Assembly (NCBI GenBank): GCA_913020295.1
Contig: CAJWAA010000016.1
Span: forward strand, 1 to 57,357
DNA length: 57,357 nucleotides
Direction of reading: 5' to 3'
Origin: an uncultured Flavobacteriaceae bacterium
GTDB lineage: Bacteria > Bacteroidota > Bacteroidia > Flavobacteriales > Flavobacteriaceae
Positions within the stretch are counted from its first letter, which is position 1. Each line of letters opens with the position of its first letter. Positions 17,491 to 27,766 of this stretch are shown piece after piece. The notes beneath the pieces are model-generated. The model worked only from the letters and a program-made list of their open reading frames with translations. It was not told the DNA's origin and searched no databases. The translations under genes and the position numbers were made by a program.

Positions 17491-19020
17491 ATGTTCGAGT
17501 TAGCAAAGCTAAAAAGCAAAAAACTTCCTGAGCTACAGGAAATTGCAAAAACCATAGGTCTAAAAAGGATAACTGGTTTAAAAAAATTAGAACTAATTGA
17601 TCAAATCATTGATTCTTTGAGCAAATCATCAAGTGATGAAAATGGTCCTAAGGAACCAACAAATGAAAGACAGGAACTTATCTTGAATGGTCCAGGGCAG
17701 AAAAATTCTGATAAAACATCAAACGAACTGCCCAACGTTAAGGGCGAAGATAAAAATGATAATAACAGGCCAGTTAAGAGAGAGCAGCATCACAAACAAA
17801 ACCACCACAACGGAAAACACAACAATCCCAAAAGAAAGAAAGATCACCATGATATAAATCATAATCGAGACAATAGAAATCGCTACCGCGAACCCGATTT
17901 TGAATTTGAAGGCATTATTAGCACTGAAGGGGTATTGGAAATGATGCAAGAAGGATATGGTTTTTTGAGATCTTCGGACTTCAACTACCTCTCCTCACCA
18001 GACGATGTGTATGTCTCCCAATCACAAATCAGATTATTCGGACTCAAAACAGGAGATACAGTGTTAGGTACAGTTCGTCCTCCAAAAGAAGGCGAAAAAT
18101 ATTTCCCTCTGATTAAGGTTGATAAAATTAACGGTCTTGACCCAAAAGTAGTGAGAGACCGTGTATCTTTTGAGCACCTAACTCCTCTTTTCCCAGAAGA
18201 AAAATTTAACATCGCCGAAAAGCAAAGTACAATATCAACAAGGATCATTGATCTTTTCTCCCCTATTGGTAAAGGCCAGAGAGGGATGATTGTATCACAG
18301 CCAAAAACGGGTAAGACTATGCTTCTCAAAGACATTGCTAACGCTATTGCTGCCAACCATCCGGAGGTATATCAGTTGATCCTTTTAATCGATGAAAGAC
18401 CAGAGGAAGTAACCGATATGCAAAGAAATGTAGACGGTGAAGTAGTCGCCTCCACTTTTGATGAGCCCGCCGACAGACATGTTAAAGTTGCTAATATCGT
18501 ACTAGAAAAAGCAAAGAGAATGGTGGAATGCGGTCATGATGTGGTTATTTTACTAGATTCAATCACCCGTTTGGCCAGGGCTTACAACACCGTACAGCCT
18601 GCATCTGGAAAAATACTTAGTGGTGGGGTTGATGCAAACGCCCTTCACAAACCAAAAAGATTCTTTGGTGCTGCGCGAAATATTGAAAGAGGGGGCTCCT
18701 TATCAATTATAGCTACAGCTCTGACAGAAACAGGTTCCAAAATGGACGAAGTAATTTTTGAAGAATTTAAAGGAACTGGAAATATGGAATTACAACTCGA
18801 TCGTAGGATTGCCAACCGAAGAATATTTCCTGCTATAGATTTAATCTCCTCAAGTACAAGACGAGACGATATGTTACTCGACGAAAACACCATTCAGCGT
18901 ATGTGGATCATGAGAAAATATTTGGCGGATATGAACCCAGTTGAGGCCATGGAGTTTATCAATGATCGATTTATAAAAACTAAAAATAACGAGGAGTTTC
19001 TGATCTCAATGAACTCCTAA
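17491..19020 (+). CDS. rho: Transcription termination factor Rho with a polar insertion
   Basis: RNA-dependent ATPase helicase that ends transcription. The 509-residue protein has an N-terminal RhoN/SAP-like helical domain (residues 1-45), then a long low-complexity polar linker (about 47-135) rich in Asn, His, Lys and Asp, a cold-shock RNA-binding domain (about 140-220), and the RecA-like motor. Walker A is in [12 protein letters not shown] (about 270), Walker B in [16 protein letters not shown] (about 350), and the Q/R loops are intact. E. coli Rho is 419 residues; the linker accounts for the difference. An approximately 140-base leader with nothing obvious precedes it. Confidence 0.96.
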   Translation: MFELAKLKSKKLPELQEIAKTIGLKRITGLKKLELIDQIIDSLSKSSSDENGPKEPTNERQELILNGPGQKNSDKTSNELPNVKGEDKNDNNRPVKREQHHKQNHHNGKHNNPKRKKDHHDINHNRDNRNRYREPDFEFEGIISTEGVLEMMQEGYGFLRSSDFNYLSSPDDVYVSQSQIRLFGLKTGDTVLGTVRPPKEGEKYFPLIKVDKINGLDPKVVRDRVSFEHLTPLFPEEKFNIAEKQSTISTRIIDLFSPIGKGQRGMIVSQPKTGKTMLLKDIANAIAANHPEVYQLILLIDERPEEVTDMQRNVDGEVVASTFDEPADRHVKVANIVLEKAKRMVECGHDVVILLDSITRLARAYNTVQPASGKILSGGVDANALHKPKRFFGAARNIERGGSLSIIATALTETGSKMDEVIFEEFKGTGNMELQLDRRIANRRIFPAIDLISSSTRRDDMLLDENTIQRMWIMRKYLADMNPVEAMEFINDRFIKTKNNEEFLISMNS

Positions 19021-19053
19021 AAAAGCCTTCCCATTCATTATAGGGCATTTTTT
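19019..19053. terminator. Possible bidirectional terminator between rho and rpsT
   Basis: An A-run followed by GCC (19025-19027) pairs with GGC (19044-19046) followed by a T-run, with an interior mismatch and a 16-base loop. It lies exactly between the convergent rho and rpsT stops. The stem is short, so the call is tentative. Confidence 0.45.
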
Positions 19054-19072
19054 ACTTTAAAGTACAATTATT

Positions 19073-19324
19073 TTACAGAGAAGCAACAAACTTGGCCAAC
19101 TTAGCCTTAATATTGGCTGCTTTATTAGCGTGAATAATATTCTTTTTTGCCAACTTATCGACTAATGAAACCACCACCGGAAATTGTTTTGCACCTTCTT
19201 TTTTTGAGGTCACACCTCTTAATTTACGAATAGCATTTCTAGCTGTTTTGTGCTGAAATCTGTTGCGAAGACGCTTTTTGTTATTAGATCGAATTCTCTT
19301 TAGTGCAGACTTATGATTTGCCAT
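19073..19324 (-). CDS. rpsT: 30S ribosomal protein S20
   Basis: An 83-residue, strongly basic protein starting MANHKSALKRIRSNNKKRLR, the classic S20 N-terminus, with the internal KTARNAIRKL and C-terminal HANKAANIKAKLAKFV helices. It binds 16S rRNA early in small-subunit assembly. It lies 20 bases from tRNA-Glu on the same strand and converges with rho. Confidence 0.97.
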   Translation of the reverse strand: MANHKSALKRIRSNNKKRLRNRFQHKTARNAIRKLRGVTSKKEGAKQFPVVVSLVDKLAKKNIIHANKAANIKAKLAKFVASL

Positions 19325-19344
19325 ATAAATGTTTTAAAAACTTG

Positions 19345-19416
19345 TAGCCCGTAGGGGAATCGAACCCCTCTTTCCAGGATGAAAACCTGGCGTCCTAACC
19401 GATAGACGAACGGGCC
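19345..19416 (-). tRNA. tRNA-Glu (anticodon TTC)
   Basis: The minus-strand sequence folds as acceptor GGCCCGT/ACGGGCT (a G-U at pair 1-72), D arm GTCT...GGAC, anticodon arm CCAGG-TTTTCAT-CCTGG giving TTC, and T arm with GGTTCGATTCC. It is 72 bases long and CCA is not encoded. It sits between proS and rpsT. Confidence 0.95.
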
Positions 19417-19503
19417 ATTATTTTAGGTGCGCAAATTTACATTTAAAAAAATTATTATACAACCTAATTAAAAAGCCGAATTAAACAAAAATAAATTAAG
19501 CCG

Positions 19504-20982
19504 CTAGTATGCTTTTGCAAATAAAACCCTTTTTGGGGAGGGTTTTCCTGAATAAACGCATTTCCCCTCACTTTGAATTTCAGTAAGAGGTATACACCTG
19601 ATTGTAGCTTTAGTTTGTTTTTTTATGGCCTCCTCAGTTTCAGGTGTTCCATCCCAATGCGCAGAAAGAAATCCTCCTTTGCTGGATAATACAGACTTAA
19701 ATTCATCAAAATTATCTACCTCTGTAATATGTTCCTCTCTAAAGTTTAGTGCCTTAGTGAAAAGATTATTTTGAATTTCATTCAAGACAATTTGAATGTG
19801 ATCTACCAATCCCTCTAATGGAACGATTTTTTTCTCCAAAGTGTCTCTTCGTGCTAACTCCACAACCTTTTTTTCTATATCCCTTGGACCAATCGAAATT
19901 CTAAGTGGTACGCCTTTGAGTTCGTAATCATTGAACTTGTAGCCAGGCTTAAAGTTATCTCTGTCATCGTATTTAACTGAAATGCCTGCCTTTGTAAGTT
20001 CTTTCTTTATATTATCTGCCACCGACGAAATGGATTGCAGTTGTTCATGTCCCTTGTAAATAGGAACAATTACTAGCTGAATTGGAGCTAAATTTGGCGG
20101 TAAAACCAAACCGTTGTCATCGCTGTGAGTCATGATAAGAGCGCCCATCAGACGTGTAGAAACGCCCCATGATGAAGCCCAAACATGTTCCAGACCTCCA
20201 GATTGAGTGGCAAACTTTACATCAAATGCTTTTGCAAAATTTTGGCCCAAAAAGTGCGACGTGCCCGCTTGCAGGGCCTTGCCATCCTGCATCAGTGCCT
20301 CAATACAATAGGTTTCCTCTGCCCCTGCAAAACGCTCACTCTCGGATTTAAGCCCCTGAACTACAGGTATGGCCATAAAATTCTCAGCAAAATCGGCATA
20401 TAATTTATTGATTAATTTGGTTTCTCCCAAAGCCTCCTCTTTAGTAGCATGCGCAGTATGACCCTCTTGCCATAAAAACTCGGCAGTACGTAAAAATAAT
20501 CGTGTTCGCATTTCCCAACGTACCACATTGGCCCATTGATTAACCAGTATGGGTAAATCTCTATAGGACTGAATCCAATTTTTATAGGTACTCCATATAA
20601 TTGCTTCGCTGGTGGGTCTAACCACTAACTCCTCCTCCAGTTTTGCCTCTGGATCTATTATCAATTTTGAATCGTTATCGGGATCGGTTTTCAATCTATA
20701 ATGGGTAACTACCGCACATTCTTTTGCGAATCCCTCGGCATTTTTTTCCTCAGCCTCAAAAAGACTCTTAGGAACAAACAATGGGAAATAAGCGTTTTGA
20801 TGGCCCGTGTCCTTAAACATTTTGTCTAATTCTGATTGCATTTTTTCCCAAATGGCATAACCATAGGGCTTTATGACCATACATCCTCGAACCGAAGAAT
20901 TTTCTGCCAGATCGGCCATTACTACCAGTTCATTATACCACTTCGAATAATCCTCTGATCTACTTGTTAATTTTTTTCCCAC
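19504..20982 (-). CDS. proS: Prolyl-tRNA synthetase, short (archaeal/eukaryotic-like) type
   Basis: Charges tRNA-Pro. The 492-residue class II enzyme has motif 1 around the [14 protein letters not shown] region, motif 2 in [14 protein letters not shown] (about residues 155-168), motif 3 near the [12 protein letters not shown] segment, an anticodon-binding domain (about 290-400) and a C-terminal zinc-binding-like domain ending in Tyr. It lacks the large editing insertion of the long bacterial type, as is normal in Bacteroidota. It starts with GTG at 20982; family N-termini align there. Divergent from the lipoprotein gene. Confidence 0.95.
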   Translation of the reverse strand: MGKKLTSRSEDYSKWYNELVVMADLAENSSVRGCMVIKPYGYAIWEKMQSELDKMFKDTGHQNAYFPLFVPKSLFEAEEKNAEGFAKECAVVTHYRLKTDPDNDSKLIIDPEAKLEEELVVRPTSEAIIWSTYKNWIQSYRDLPILVNQWANVVRWEMRTRLFLRTAEFLWQEGHTAHATKEEALGETKLINKLYADFAENFMAIPVVQGLKSESERFAGAEETYCIEALMQDGKALQAGTSHFLGQNFAKAFDVKFATQSGGLEHVWASSWGVSTRLMGALIMTHSDDNGLVLPPNLAPIQLVIVPIYKGHEQLQSISSVADNIKKELTKAGISVKYDDRDNFKPGYKFNDYELKGVPLRISIGPRDIEKKVVELARRDTLEKKIVPLEGLVDHIQIVLNEIQNNLFTKALNFREEHITEVDNFDEFKSVLSSKGGFLSAHWDGTPETEEAIKKQTKATIRCIPLTEIQSEGKCVYSGKPSPKRVLFAKAY

Positions 20983-21079
20983 GAAAAGTTTGGCACAGAT
21001 TTTGTTCCTGTAATTTAGAATACTTAAAGCACAAAATTACTATTTTTTTGTTTGTGTTTCATTCACAAAAGCGCCAACA

Positions 21080-22114
21080 ATGAGAACAAAACTAAATTTT
21101 ACTACGAGCTATTCTTTGATCAGTCTTTTTCTCTTCTCCACTCTATTATCATGTGGAAGCTACCAAACTGTGTCTTATTATGCTTCAGATGGAATATATG
21201 GAGGTGAAGTAGCTGTCAGTAATCAAGTGGAAAAACCCAAAACCTACGAAAATGGTATCTATTACAAAAATTATTTCAGCAACGTTGCTGATGATTACTC
21301 CTCTTTGGATAATTCTCAAAACCATGCCTACACTGATACTGACAACTACAGCAGTGTTAATAGAGACGGCAATATGCATGTCAATTCCCAAGCTCCGTGG
21401 GGAGATCGCACAACCAAAACAGAGATTTATTACATCAACAATAATCCTTGGGGATATTTCAATTGGGGTTTCTACAATTCCTTTTATGATCCCTTCTGGA
21501 GTTTTAACCGCTTCTATAATAGAGGCTTTTATCGACCCTACTGGGGTTTGAGTTTTTATGATCCTTTTTTCACCTTTGGATATGGGTATTATGGATATCC
21601 CTACTATGGTCCCAGATATAGTTTCAGAGGTTATTATGGCAACCGATTTGACAATAACTATGCTTACTCTCCCTACTCTAGGGGCTCCGGTCGTTATTCA
21701 AACTACAATACTTCAAGAGGTGGACGTTCCAGCCAAGGCTATTATAGTTCGAATAATTCAAGTAACAATACTTTCAGGGGTACCAACAGTGACAACAATT
21801 ACTCAACTACTAGCCGATATAATGTCGGCAGAAGATCGCAGAGTCAAACCTATGGCAACAAATCTGGACAAAAGACGACTAATAGAAACACCTCTTCACA
21901 GACTCGGCAGAGAACAAACAATAGCAACAGTCGAAAAACGCTCTCCTCCAGATCAAATTCCTATTCTTCAACAAGCAATCAAAGCAGTTACAACTCAAGA
22001 AGAAGCTATGGTACCTCTCGATCATCATATTTAAGTGGTGGGCGTTCATCCAGTTATAGTTCAGGTTCCAGAGGTTCTAGAAGTGGGGGCAGAAGCATCT
22101 CTAGAGGCAGGTAA
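21080..22114 (+). CDS. Low-complexity Tyr/Asn/Ser/Gly/Arg-rich lipoprotein
   Basis: A 344-residue protein with a lipoprotein signal (STLLSC, cysteine at about residue 25), so probably lipid-anchored in the outer membrane. The middle (about 120-190) is dominated by Tyr, Phe, Gly and Pro with motifs such as GYYGYPYYGP; the C-terminal third is Ser/Arg/Asn/Gly-rich and strongly basic, resembling a disordered, nucleic-acid- or polysaccharide-contacting tail. No enzymatic domain is seen. Similar composition-biased proteins often lie beside proS and a FadL-like porin in Flavobacteria, sometimes with misleading database names. It is followed 23 bases later by the porin gene. Function unknown. Confidence 0.8.
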   Translation: MRTKLNFTTSYSLISLFLFSTLLSCGSYQTVSYYASDGIYGGEVAVSNQVEKPKTYENGIYYKNYFSNVADDYSSLDNSQNHAYTDTDNYSSVNRDGNMHVNSQAPWGDRTTKTEIYYINNNPWGYFNWGFYNSFYDPFWSFNRFYNRGFYRPYWGLSFYDPFFTFGYGYYGYPYYGPRYSFRGYYGNRFDNNYAYSPYSRGSGRYSNYNTSRGGRSSQGYYSSNNSSNNTFRGTNSDNNYSTTSRYNVGRRSQSQTYGNKSGQKTTNRNTSSQTRQRTNNSNSRKTLSSRSNSYSSTSNQSSYNSRRSYGTSRSSYLSGGRSSSYSSGSRGSRSGGRSISRGR

Positions 22115-22137
22115 TATTGAATTAAAATTTAACGACT

Positions 22138-23643
22138 ATGAAAAAGTTCATCCCTCATGTTCTAATGGTATTTTTATTCACTTCGGGAACTTATGCGCAA
22201 TATATGGATGACATTTTGCGCTACACCCGAACAGAATTGAAAGGCACCGCAAGATATGTGGCTATGGGTGGGGCATTCAATGCTCTTGGTGGCGATTTTT
22301 CTGCCATCAAAGACAACCCGGCATCAGCAGCCGTTTTCCTCAACTCTGAAATAGGTTTGAGCTTCAGTAATTTTGAAAACAGGGTTGGTACAAATTATTT
22401 CGGAAACACCAATAATATTGACTCCAGGTTTTCAGCCCTCAGTCAATTTGGATTGGTTTTGGTACTTAATGATACCCAAGCAAGTGATTTTGTAAAACTA
22501 ACATTTGCCTACAATTACCAAAATGACCACAACTTTAATTCCAAGTTCAATGCTAGGGGAACCAACCCTAACAGAGGTATAGATGATTATTTTTTGTCTT
22601 TTGCCAATGGAGTTCCCTATCGGGATATAAAAACCTATGACGATGAGGATCTCTCGCAATCCTACAAATATTTAGGAGAGAACAATGGCTTTTTTAGTCA
22701 ACAAGCTTTTTTGGGATATCAAAGCTATATGATCAATCCCGTCATAATAGACGATAGTAACACGCAATATGTCTCCAACAGCAACCCAGATGAAAGACCG
22801 GTCAATCACGATTTTTTTGTCACCCACAGCGGAAAAAACAGCAAACACACCTTTTCACTTAGTGCCCAGTATCAGAAAAATCTATATTTGGGTTTAAATC
22901 TCAATTCTCATCAAACTCGATTTAACAGAATTGACAATTTGATCGAAAACAACTATGGTGGAGCCTCTACTTTTGATTATACAGAGTTTGAAAACAATCT
23001 TTTGACTCTTGGAGAAGGATTTTCTTTTCAATTTGGGGCCATTTATAAAGCCGCGAAGATTAGGTTTGGCCTCAGCTATCATAGTCCCGTTTGGTACAAA
23101 ATGACCGACGAGTTATTACAGAGTATTATCACCATTAAGAGTGACGGTAATGATACGATTGATCCAGGAATAATTAATATATACGAATACAATATGTCTA
23201 CCCCCTCACGATATTCTGGTGGACTGGCCTATATTTTTGGATCAAAAGGTTTGATCAGTCTTCAATATGACCTTGTTAGTTATCAAAAAGCCTCATTTGA
23301 TATTGGAAACGGAGACATCAACTTCATTAACCAAAATGAAATAATTAATACTAAACTAAAATCAGCAGGTACACTCAAGATAGGAAGCGAATATCGTTTA
23401 GGCCGCTTAAGTTTTAGATGTGGGTATTTCAATCAAGAAAGTATCAACAGAAAATCAACTGACTTCAGTAAAGGTACATCTTTTGGTTTGGGATATGATT
23501 TTGGCGGTAGTGCCCTTAATTTTGGATTTTCAAGTTTGGTTTTTAATCGATCAGAACCCCTTTACCACAATGGTCTAGACGATCCCATTGAAATCAACAA
23601 AGACCAATTTCAATTTCTGGTTTCCTACTCACTTAAACTTTAG
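22138..23643 (+). CDS. FadL/OmpP1-family outer membrane transport protein
   Basis: A 501-residue beta-barrel protein with signal peptide MKKFIPHVLMVFLFTSGTYA. The N-terminal hatch-like sequence RYVAMGGAFNALGGDFSAI (about residues 39-57), followed by DNPASAAVF, is the hallmark of the FadL/OmpP1 superfamily in Bacteroidota. The C-terminus ends in alternating strands (FQFLVSYSLKL) suited to barrel insertion. Hydrophobic substrate uptake is the established role for FadL; older annotations call these hemin receptors without evidence. Probably co-transcribed with the upstream lipoprotein. Confidence 0.88.
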   Translation: MKKFIPHVLMVFLFTSGTYAQYMDDILRYTRTELKGTARYVAMGGAFNALGGDFSAIKDNPASAAVFLNSEIGLSFSNFENRVGTNYFGNTNNIDSRFSALSQFGLVLVLNDTQASDFVKLTFAYNYQNDHNFNSKFNARGTNPNRGIDDYFLSFANGVPYRDIKTYDDEDLSQSYKYLGENNGFFSQQAFLGYQSYMINPVIIDDSNTQYVSNSNPDERPVNHDFFVTHSGKNSKHTFSLSAQYQKNLYLGLNLNSHQTRFNRIDNLIENNYGGASTFDYTEFENNLLTLGEGFSFQFGAIYKAAKIRFGLSYHSPVWYKMTDELLQSIITIKSDGNDTIDPGIINIYEYNMSTPSRYSGGLAYIFGSKGLISLQYDLVSYQKASFDIGNGDINFINQNEIINTKLKSAGTLKIGSEYRLGRLSFRCGYFNQESINRKSTDFSKGTSFGLGYDFGGSALNFGFSSLVFNRSEPLYHNGLDDPIEINKDQFQFLVSYSLKL

Positions 23644-23724
23644 TAAGACTAAAACCTTTTCAGACGAAAAAATAGAATTCCAATTATGGAGATAAATGAT
23701 TAACTTTATAATTCTTTTATAGCT

Positions 23725-24405
23725 ATGAAATTAGATAAGATATTATTACAACAAATAGATGAAATTGGGGATCAGCACCTCAGTAACACTAAAGACACCC
23801 CGCTGCGTCCCGATGCGTTCGAAATGAGCAATACAGAAAAAATGATACTCATTGAAGAAAAAATCCGGGAAGTACTCCACATTTTAGGTATGGATCTTAC
23901 CGATGATAGCTTATGTGGTACTCCCAAACGGGTCGCAAAAATGTATGTTAATGAAATATTCAGCGGGCTTCATCCCGACAACAAGCCCAAGGCCTCCTCG
24001 TTTGAAAACAAATATCAATACGGAGAGATGTTGGTCGAAAAAAACATTACCCTATACTCCACTTGCGAACACCACCTGCTCCCCATCGTCGGTAGAGCTC
24101 ACGTTGCTTATATCTCCAATGGAACAGTAGTTGGACTCTCAAAGATGAATAGAATTGTTGATTACTTTGCCAAACGGCCCCAGGTTCAAGAACGCCTGAC
24201 GCTGCAAATCGTTCAAGAACTTCAAAATACTTTGAATACTAAAAATGTCGCTTGTGTTATTGACGCCAAACACCTTTGTGTCAATTCCCGTGGTATAAGC
24301 GACATTAACAGTAGTACTGTCACCTCTGAATTTGGTGGCCGCTTTCAAGATATTGAAGTTAAGAGAGAGTTTTTGGATTATATCAAACTAGAGACTGAGT
24401 TTTGA
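23725..24405 (+). CDS. folE: GTP cyclohydrolase I
   Basis: Converts GTP to 7,8-dihydroneopterin triphosphate, the first step of folate/pterin synthesis. The 226-residue protein shows the zinc and active-site motif [19 protein letters not shown] (about residues 112-130), [20 protein letters not shown] (about 139-158) and the final LCVNSRGI cysteine region. Its last bases overlap the TTG start of cysS, so translation is coupled. Confidence 0.96.
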   Translation: MKLDKILLQQIDEIGDQHLSNTKDTPLRPDAFEMSNTEKMILIEEKIREVLHILGMDLTDDSLCGTPKRVAKMYVNEIFSGLHPDNKPKASSFENKYQYGEMLVEKNITLYSTCEHHLLPIVGRAHVAYISNGTVVGLSKMNRIVDYFAKRPQVQERLTLQIVQELQNTLNTKNVACVIDAKHLCVNSRGISDINSSTVTSEFGGRFQDIEVKREFLDYIKLETEF

Positions 24406-25880
24406 TCGACAATTCTTTGGTCGTTTTAAATTCCCTAAGTGGTAAAAAAGAACCTTTTAAACCACTCAATCCTGGTCATGTAGGCATGTATGTCTGCGGT
24501 CCTACCGTCTATAGTAATGTCCATTTAGGTAATTGCAGGACTTTTATTTCCTTTGATCTGATCTACCGCTACCTCAAGCATTTGGGGTATAAAGTCCGTT
24601 ATGTAAGGAACATCACAGATGCGGGCCACCTTGAAAACGACGAGGATACTGGCGAAGATCGCATAGCAAAAAAAGCAAGGATCGAAAAGATAGAACCCAT
24701 GGAGGTGGTCCACTTTTATACAGTTGATTTCCACCAAATCTTAGAAAAATTCAATACCCTCCCCCCTAGTATCGAACCTACAGCAACAGGACACATCATC
24801 GAGCAAATCGAACTCATTAAAGAAATATTAGACGTAGGTTTTGCCTACGAAGTCAATGGGTCTGTTTATTTTGATGTTCTCAAATACAACCAAAACCATC
24901 ACTATGGCAAACTTAGTGGACGTAAGATCGAAGAATTGATTCACAACACCCGTACCTTAGACGGGCAAAGTGACAAAAAAAATCCCCAAGACTTTGCACT
25001 TTGGAAAAAAGCTGAACCTCAGCACATAATGCGTTGGCCATCACCATGGAGCGATGGTTTCCCAGGCTGGCACTTGGAATGTACCGCCATGAGTACCAAA
25101 TACCTAGGTGCCTCCTTTGATATCCATGGCGGCGGGATGGATCTTAAATTCCCACATCATGAGTGCGAAATTGCTCAGGCACAAGCTATCCATGACCACC
25201 CTCCTGTTAAATATTGGCTTCATGCCAACATGTTAACACTCAACGGTAAAAAAATGGCCAAATCCACTGGGAACAATATCCTTCCGATGGATATCTTTAC
25301 AGGTAACAATGACATTTTCAGCAACCCTTTCAGTCCGCAAGTGGTCCGTTTCTTTATGCTGCAAGCCCACTACACCAGTATATTAGACATCAGCCAAGAA
25401 GCCCTTGAGGCCTCTGAAAAAGGCTACAAAAAATTGATGGAAGCAGTCAACCAACTCACAGAAATCAATCCCGGTAATAAAGCCGGAGCGTTTGATACCA
25501 AACAATGGCTTGAAAAATGTTATGCCGCAATGGATGATGACTTCAACAGCCCACTACTTATTGCTCAGCTATTTGAAGCCGTAAAATACATAAATTTGGT
25601 GTTACACAAAGACATCCCCATAGATAAGTATCAATTGAAAACCCTTACCAAAATGATGTCGGTTTTTATTCGCGAGGTACTAGGTATTGCCCCTGAGCAA
25701 GAATACGCCAGTAATACAGATGAAATACTCCACAATACCATCGACTTGTTGATCGAGCTAAGAAATAATGCACGAAGCAACAAGGATTTTGTCACCTCAG
25801 ACCGTATTAGAGACCGACTCTTAGAGTTCGGTATTCATCTAAAAGACGGCAAAGAAGGGACTCAATTTACACTCAATTAA
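24402..25880 (+). CDS. cysS: Cysteinyl-tRNA synthetase
   Basis: Charges tRNA-Cys. The 492-residue class I enzyme has the HIGH-equivalent HLGN (about residue 42), the KMSKS-equivalent KKMAKSTGN (about 285), and the zinc ligands in [16 protein letters not shown] and HHECE. It starts with TTG inside the folE stop (TTGA), the only start that keeps the conserved N-terminus. Full length; followed by yidD after seven bases. Confidence 0.96.
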   Translation: MIDNSLVVLNSLSGKKEPFKPLNPGHVGMYVCGPTVYSNVHLGNCRTFISFDLIYRYLKHLGYKVRYVRNITDAGHLENDEDTGEDRIAKKARIEKIEPMEVVHFYTVDFHQILEKFNTLPPSIEPTATGHIIEQIELIKEILDVGFAYEVNGSVYFDVLKYNQNHHYGKLSGRKIEELIHNTRTLDGQSDKKNPQDFALWKKAEPQHIMRWPSPWSDGFPGWHLECTAMSTKYLGASFDIHGGGMDLKFPHHECEIAQAQAIHDHPPVKYWLHANMLTLNGKKMAKSTGNNILPMDIFTGNNDIFSNPFSPQVVRFFMLQAHYTSILDISQEALEASEKGYKKLMEAVNQLTEINPGNKAGAFDTKQWLEKCYAAMDDDFNSPLLIAQLFEAVKYINLVLHKDIPIDKYQLKTLTKMMSVFIREVLGIAPEQEYASNTDEILHNTIDLLIELRNNARSNKDFVTSDRIRDRLLEFGIHLKDGKEGTQFTLN

Positions 25881-25887
25881 AATCATA

Positions 25888-26109
25888 ATGAGAAAAGTTT
25901 TAATTTTTCCATTTGTACTGATCATCAAAAGCTACCAAACATTGATCTCCCCCCTACTACCACCTACTTGTAGGTTTAATCCCACTTGTTCAAACTACGG
26001 ACTGGAGGCCTTTCGTCGTCACGGACCAATCAAAGGTTTCTATTTAACGATTAAAAGAATTGCTAAATGCCACCCCTGGAGCAAAAGCGGCTATGATCCT
26101 GTTCCTTGA
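25888..26109 (+). CDS. yidD: Membrane protein insertion efficiency factor YidD
   Basis: A 73-residue protein with the conserved core [20 protein letters not shown] (the paired Cys near residues 29 and 36) followed by [11 protein letters not shown] and the C-terminal [13 protein letters not shown]. It assists YidC-mediated membrane insertion in other bacteria. In the folE-cysS-yidD-lgt-yfiT run. Confidence 0.95.
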   Translation: MRKVLIFPFVLIIKSYQTLISPLLPPTCRFNPTCSNYGLEAFRRHGPIKGFYLTIKRIAKCHPWSKSGYDPVP

Positions 26110-26164
26110 CTTTTTTTGATCTAAAATGTTCCAGAATGACTACATTTGACCCATAATTATAAAA

Positions 26165-26998
26165 ATGACCTTTCTTAAATTTAATTGGGCACCCAACGAA
26201 AAATTATTTGAAATCGGTGGTTTTGGCATTCATATTTACAGCTTGATGTTCATTATCGCATTTCTGCTGGGTTTACGCCTCTTTAAAAAAATGTTTATCA
26301 AAGAAAATGTCAATCAAAAATATTTGGAACCCCTCTTTATATATATGGTGATATCCACCCTATTAGGCGCTAGATTGGGTGAAGTGTTTTTTTACAATTG
26401 GGATTATTTCCAAAACCACTTGATCGAAATACTGATTCCAATCAAAGAACGGGCAGACGGCTCTGGATACGATTTTATTGGTTTTAGAGGACTGGCAAGC
26501 CACGGAGCTACCATCGGGATATTGATCGGAATCTTTATATTTCAAAGCCTTAACCCCTTCAAGCCTTTGATTTGGATCTTGGATCGTTTAACTATACCCG
26601 TTGCGATTGGCGGTTTTTTTGTCCGAACCGGAAACTTTTTTAATTCCGAAATTGTAGGAAAATATACTGGTTCCAACTTTGGCGTAGTCTTCCAAAACAG
26701 AGGAGAGGTAATGCCTCGATACCCTGCGCAGATGTACGAAGCTTTTGGTTATCTCATCCTGTTTTTTATACTCCGTAAAATTTACAACAGCCGCTACAAG
26801 GATCAAGGTGGATTACTTTTGGGTATTTTCTTTACCGGACTCTTTAGTATCCGCTTCTTAATAGAGTATGTTAAAGAAAGTCAAGGTGGATTTGAGGAAA
26901 TCCTACCTGCCTTCTCTACCGGACAGTGGTTGAGCATACCTTTTATCATCTTGGGTCTTATAGTTTTAGGACTCTCCTTCCGTAAAAAAACATCATAA
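26165..26998 (+). CDS. lgt: Prolipoprotein diacylglyceryl transferase
   Basis: Transfers diacylglycerol to the lipobox cysteine of prolipoproteins, the first step of lipoprotein maturation. The 277-residue integral membrane protein has seven or so helices and the family motifs RGLASHGATIGI (active-site His, about residue 118), FVRTGNFFNSEIVG (essential Arg, about 155) and YPAQMYEAFG (about 182). It would act on lipoproteins such as those encoded at 21.1, 37.5 and 47.5 kb. The yfiT-like gene follows after nine bases. Confidence 0.95.
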   Translation: MTFLKFNWAPNEKLFEIGGFGIHIYSLMFIIAFLLGLRLFKKMFIKENVNQKYLEPLFIYMVISTLLGARLGEVFFYNWDYFQNHLIEILIPIKERADGSGYDFIGFRGLASHGATIGILIGIFIFQSLNPFKPLIWILDRLTIPVAIGGFFVRTGNFFNSEIVGKYTGSNFGVVFQNRGEVMPRYPAQMYEAFGYLILFFILRKIYNSRYKDQGGLLLGIFFTGLFSIRFLIEYVKESQGGFEEILPAFSTGQWLSIPFIILGLIVLGLSFRKKTS

Positions 26999-27007
26999 TC
27001 ACTCACT

Positions 27008-27535
27008 GTGAAGAATGATGAAATCGAAAAATTAAAGTTTCCCATTGGACGTTTCCAGTGGGTAAACCGACTGAGTCCTGAGAAGATCAAGTCCCTTACT
27101 GAAGAAATAAGATCTTTTCCATCCAAGTTGGAAGCTGAGATAAAAGGCTACAGCCAGGAAGATTTAAAAAAAAGATATCGTCCTGGTGCCTGGCAAATTG
27201 GACAGTTGATCCATCATATTGCCGACAGTCATCTGCAAAGCTACATGAGATTTAAACTCGCACTAAACCAAGATACCCCCAAAGTTTTAGACTATGACCA
27301 AGACCGATGGGCCGAAATGCCAGATGCCTTTGATACCAATGTGGAAAGCAGTTTACTGATCCTTAGGGGAATCCACCATCGGTGGGCCAAGTTGATCGAA
27401 ACCCTAGATCCCCATCAATGGGAACGACAATACTACCACCCTGCCAGAGATAAATACTACCCCCTTGCAACCGTCCTAGCGCTTTATGCCTGGCATGGAC
27501 AACACCACCTGGCGCACATCAAAAATACTCCGTAA
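27008..27535 (+). CDS. DinB/YfiT-family putative bacillithiol S-transferase
   Basis: A 175-residue four-helix-bundle protein of the DinB superfamily. The metal-binding histidines are visible in QLIHHIADSH (about residues 63-72) and HGQHHLAHI (about 163-171). The opening LKFPIGRF and the spacing match the YfiT subgroup, of which Bacillus members are bacillithiol transferases. It starts with GTG, nine bases after lgt. With bshB1 in the same window, a bacillithiol role is reasonable, though the substrate is unknown. Nothing recognisable follows for 230 bases. Confidence 0.88.
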   Translation: MKNDEIEKLKFPIGRFQWVNRLSPEKIKSLTEEIRSFPSKLEAEIKGYSQEDLKKRYRPGAWQIGQLIHHIADSHLQSYMRFKLALNQDTPKVLDYDQDRWAEMPDAFDTNVESSLLILRGIHHRWAKLIETLDPHQWERQYYHPARDKYYPLATVLALYAWHGQHHLAHIKNTP

Positions 27536-27766
27536 ACCCACAAAGTGCCTCTCATTTAGTTGGGTATAATACTGAAGGAGTCAATCTTGTCAAACTTTCT
27601 GAAATAAGAGACTTTGATAAATTAAATATGTATATGCAAAAACCGTCTATAAAAATGGTTATAGCTAATTACTTCGAAATGAACACGCGGCAATTCCTAA
27701 CTTTCAGATAAAAACTTGGTTTTCGTTCGAATATCACCACGTACAATTCCAAAACTAAACTTTAGC
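27536..27766. other. Intergenic stretch with a short unassigned open frame
   Basis: This gap between the convergent yfiT-like gene and secDF holds no clear gene. One plus-strand frame stays open from inside the end of the yfiT-like gene to a TAA near 27712 and contains EGVNLVKLSEIRDF and MYMQKPSIKMVIANYF. It could be the tail of a decayed gene or chance. No terminator hairpin was recognised. Confidence 0.4.

Noticed and set aside
21252-22034. Long plus-strand frames rich in Ile and Thr
   Set aside because: They are alternative frames of the low-complexity lipoprotein gene.
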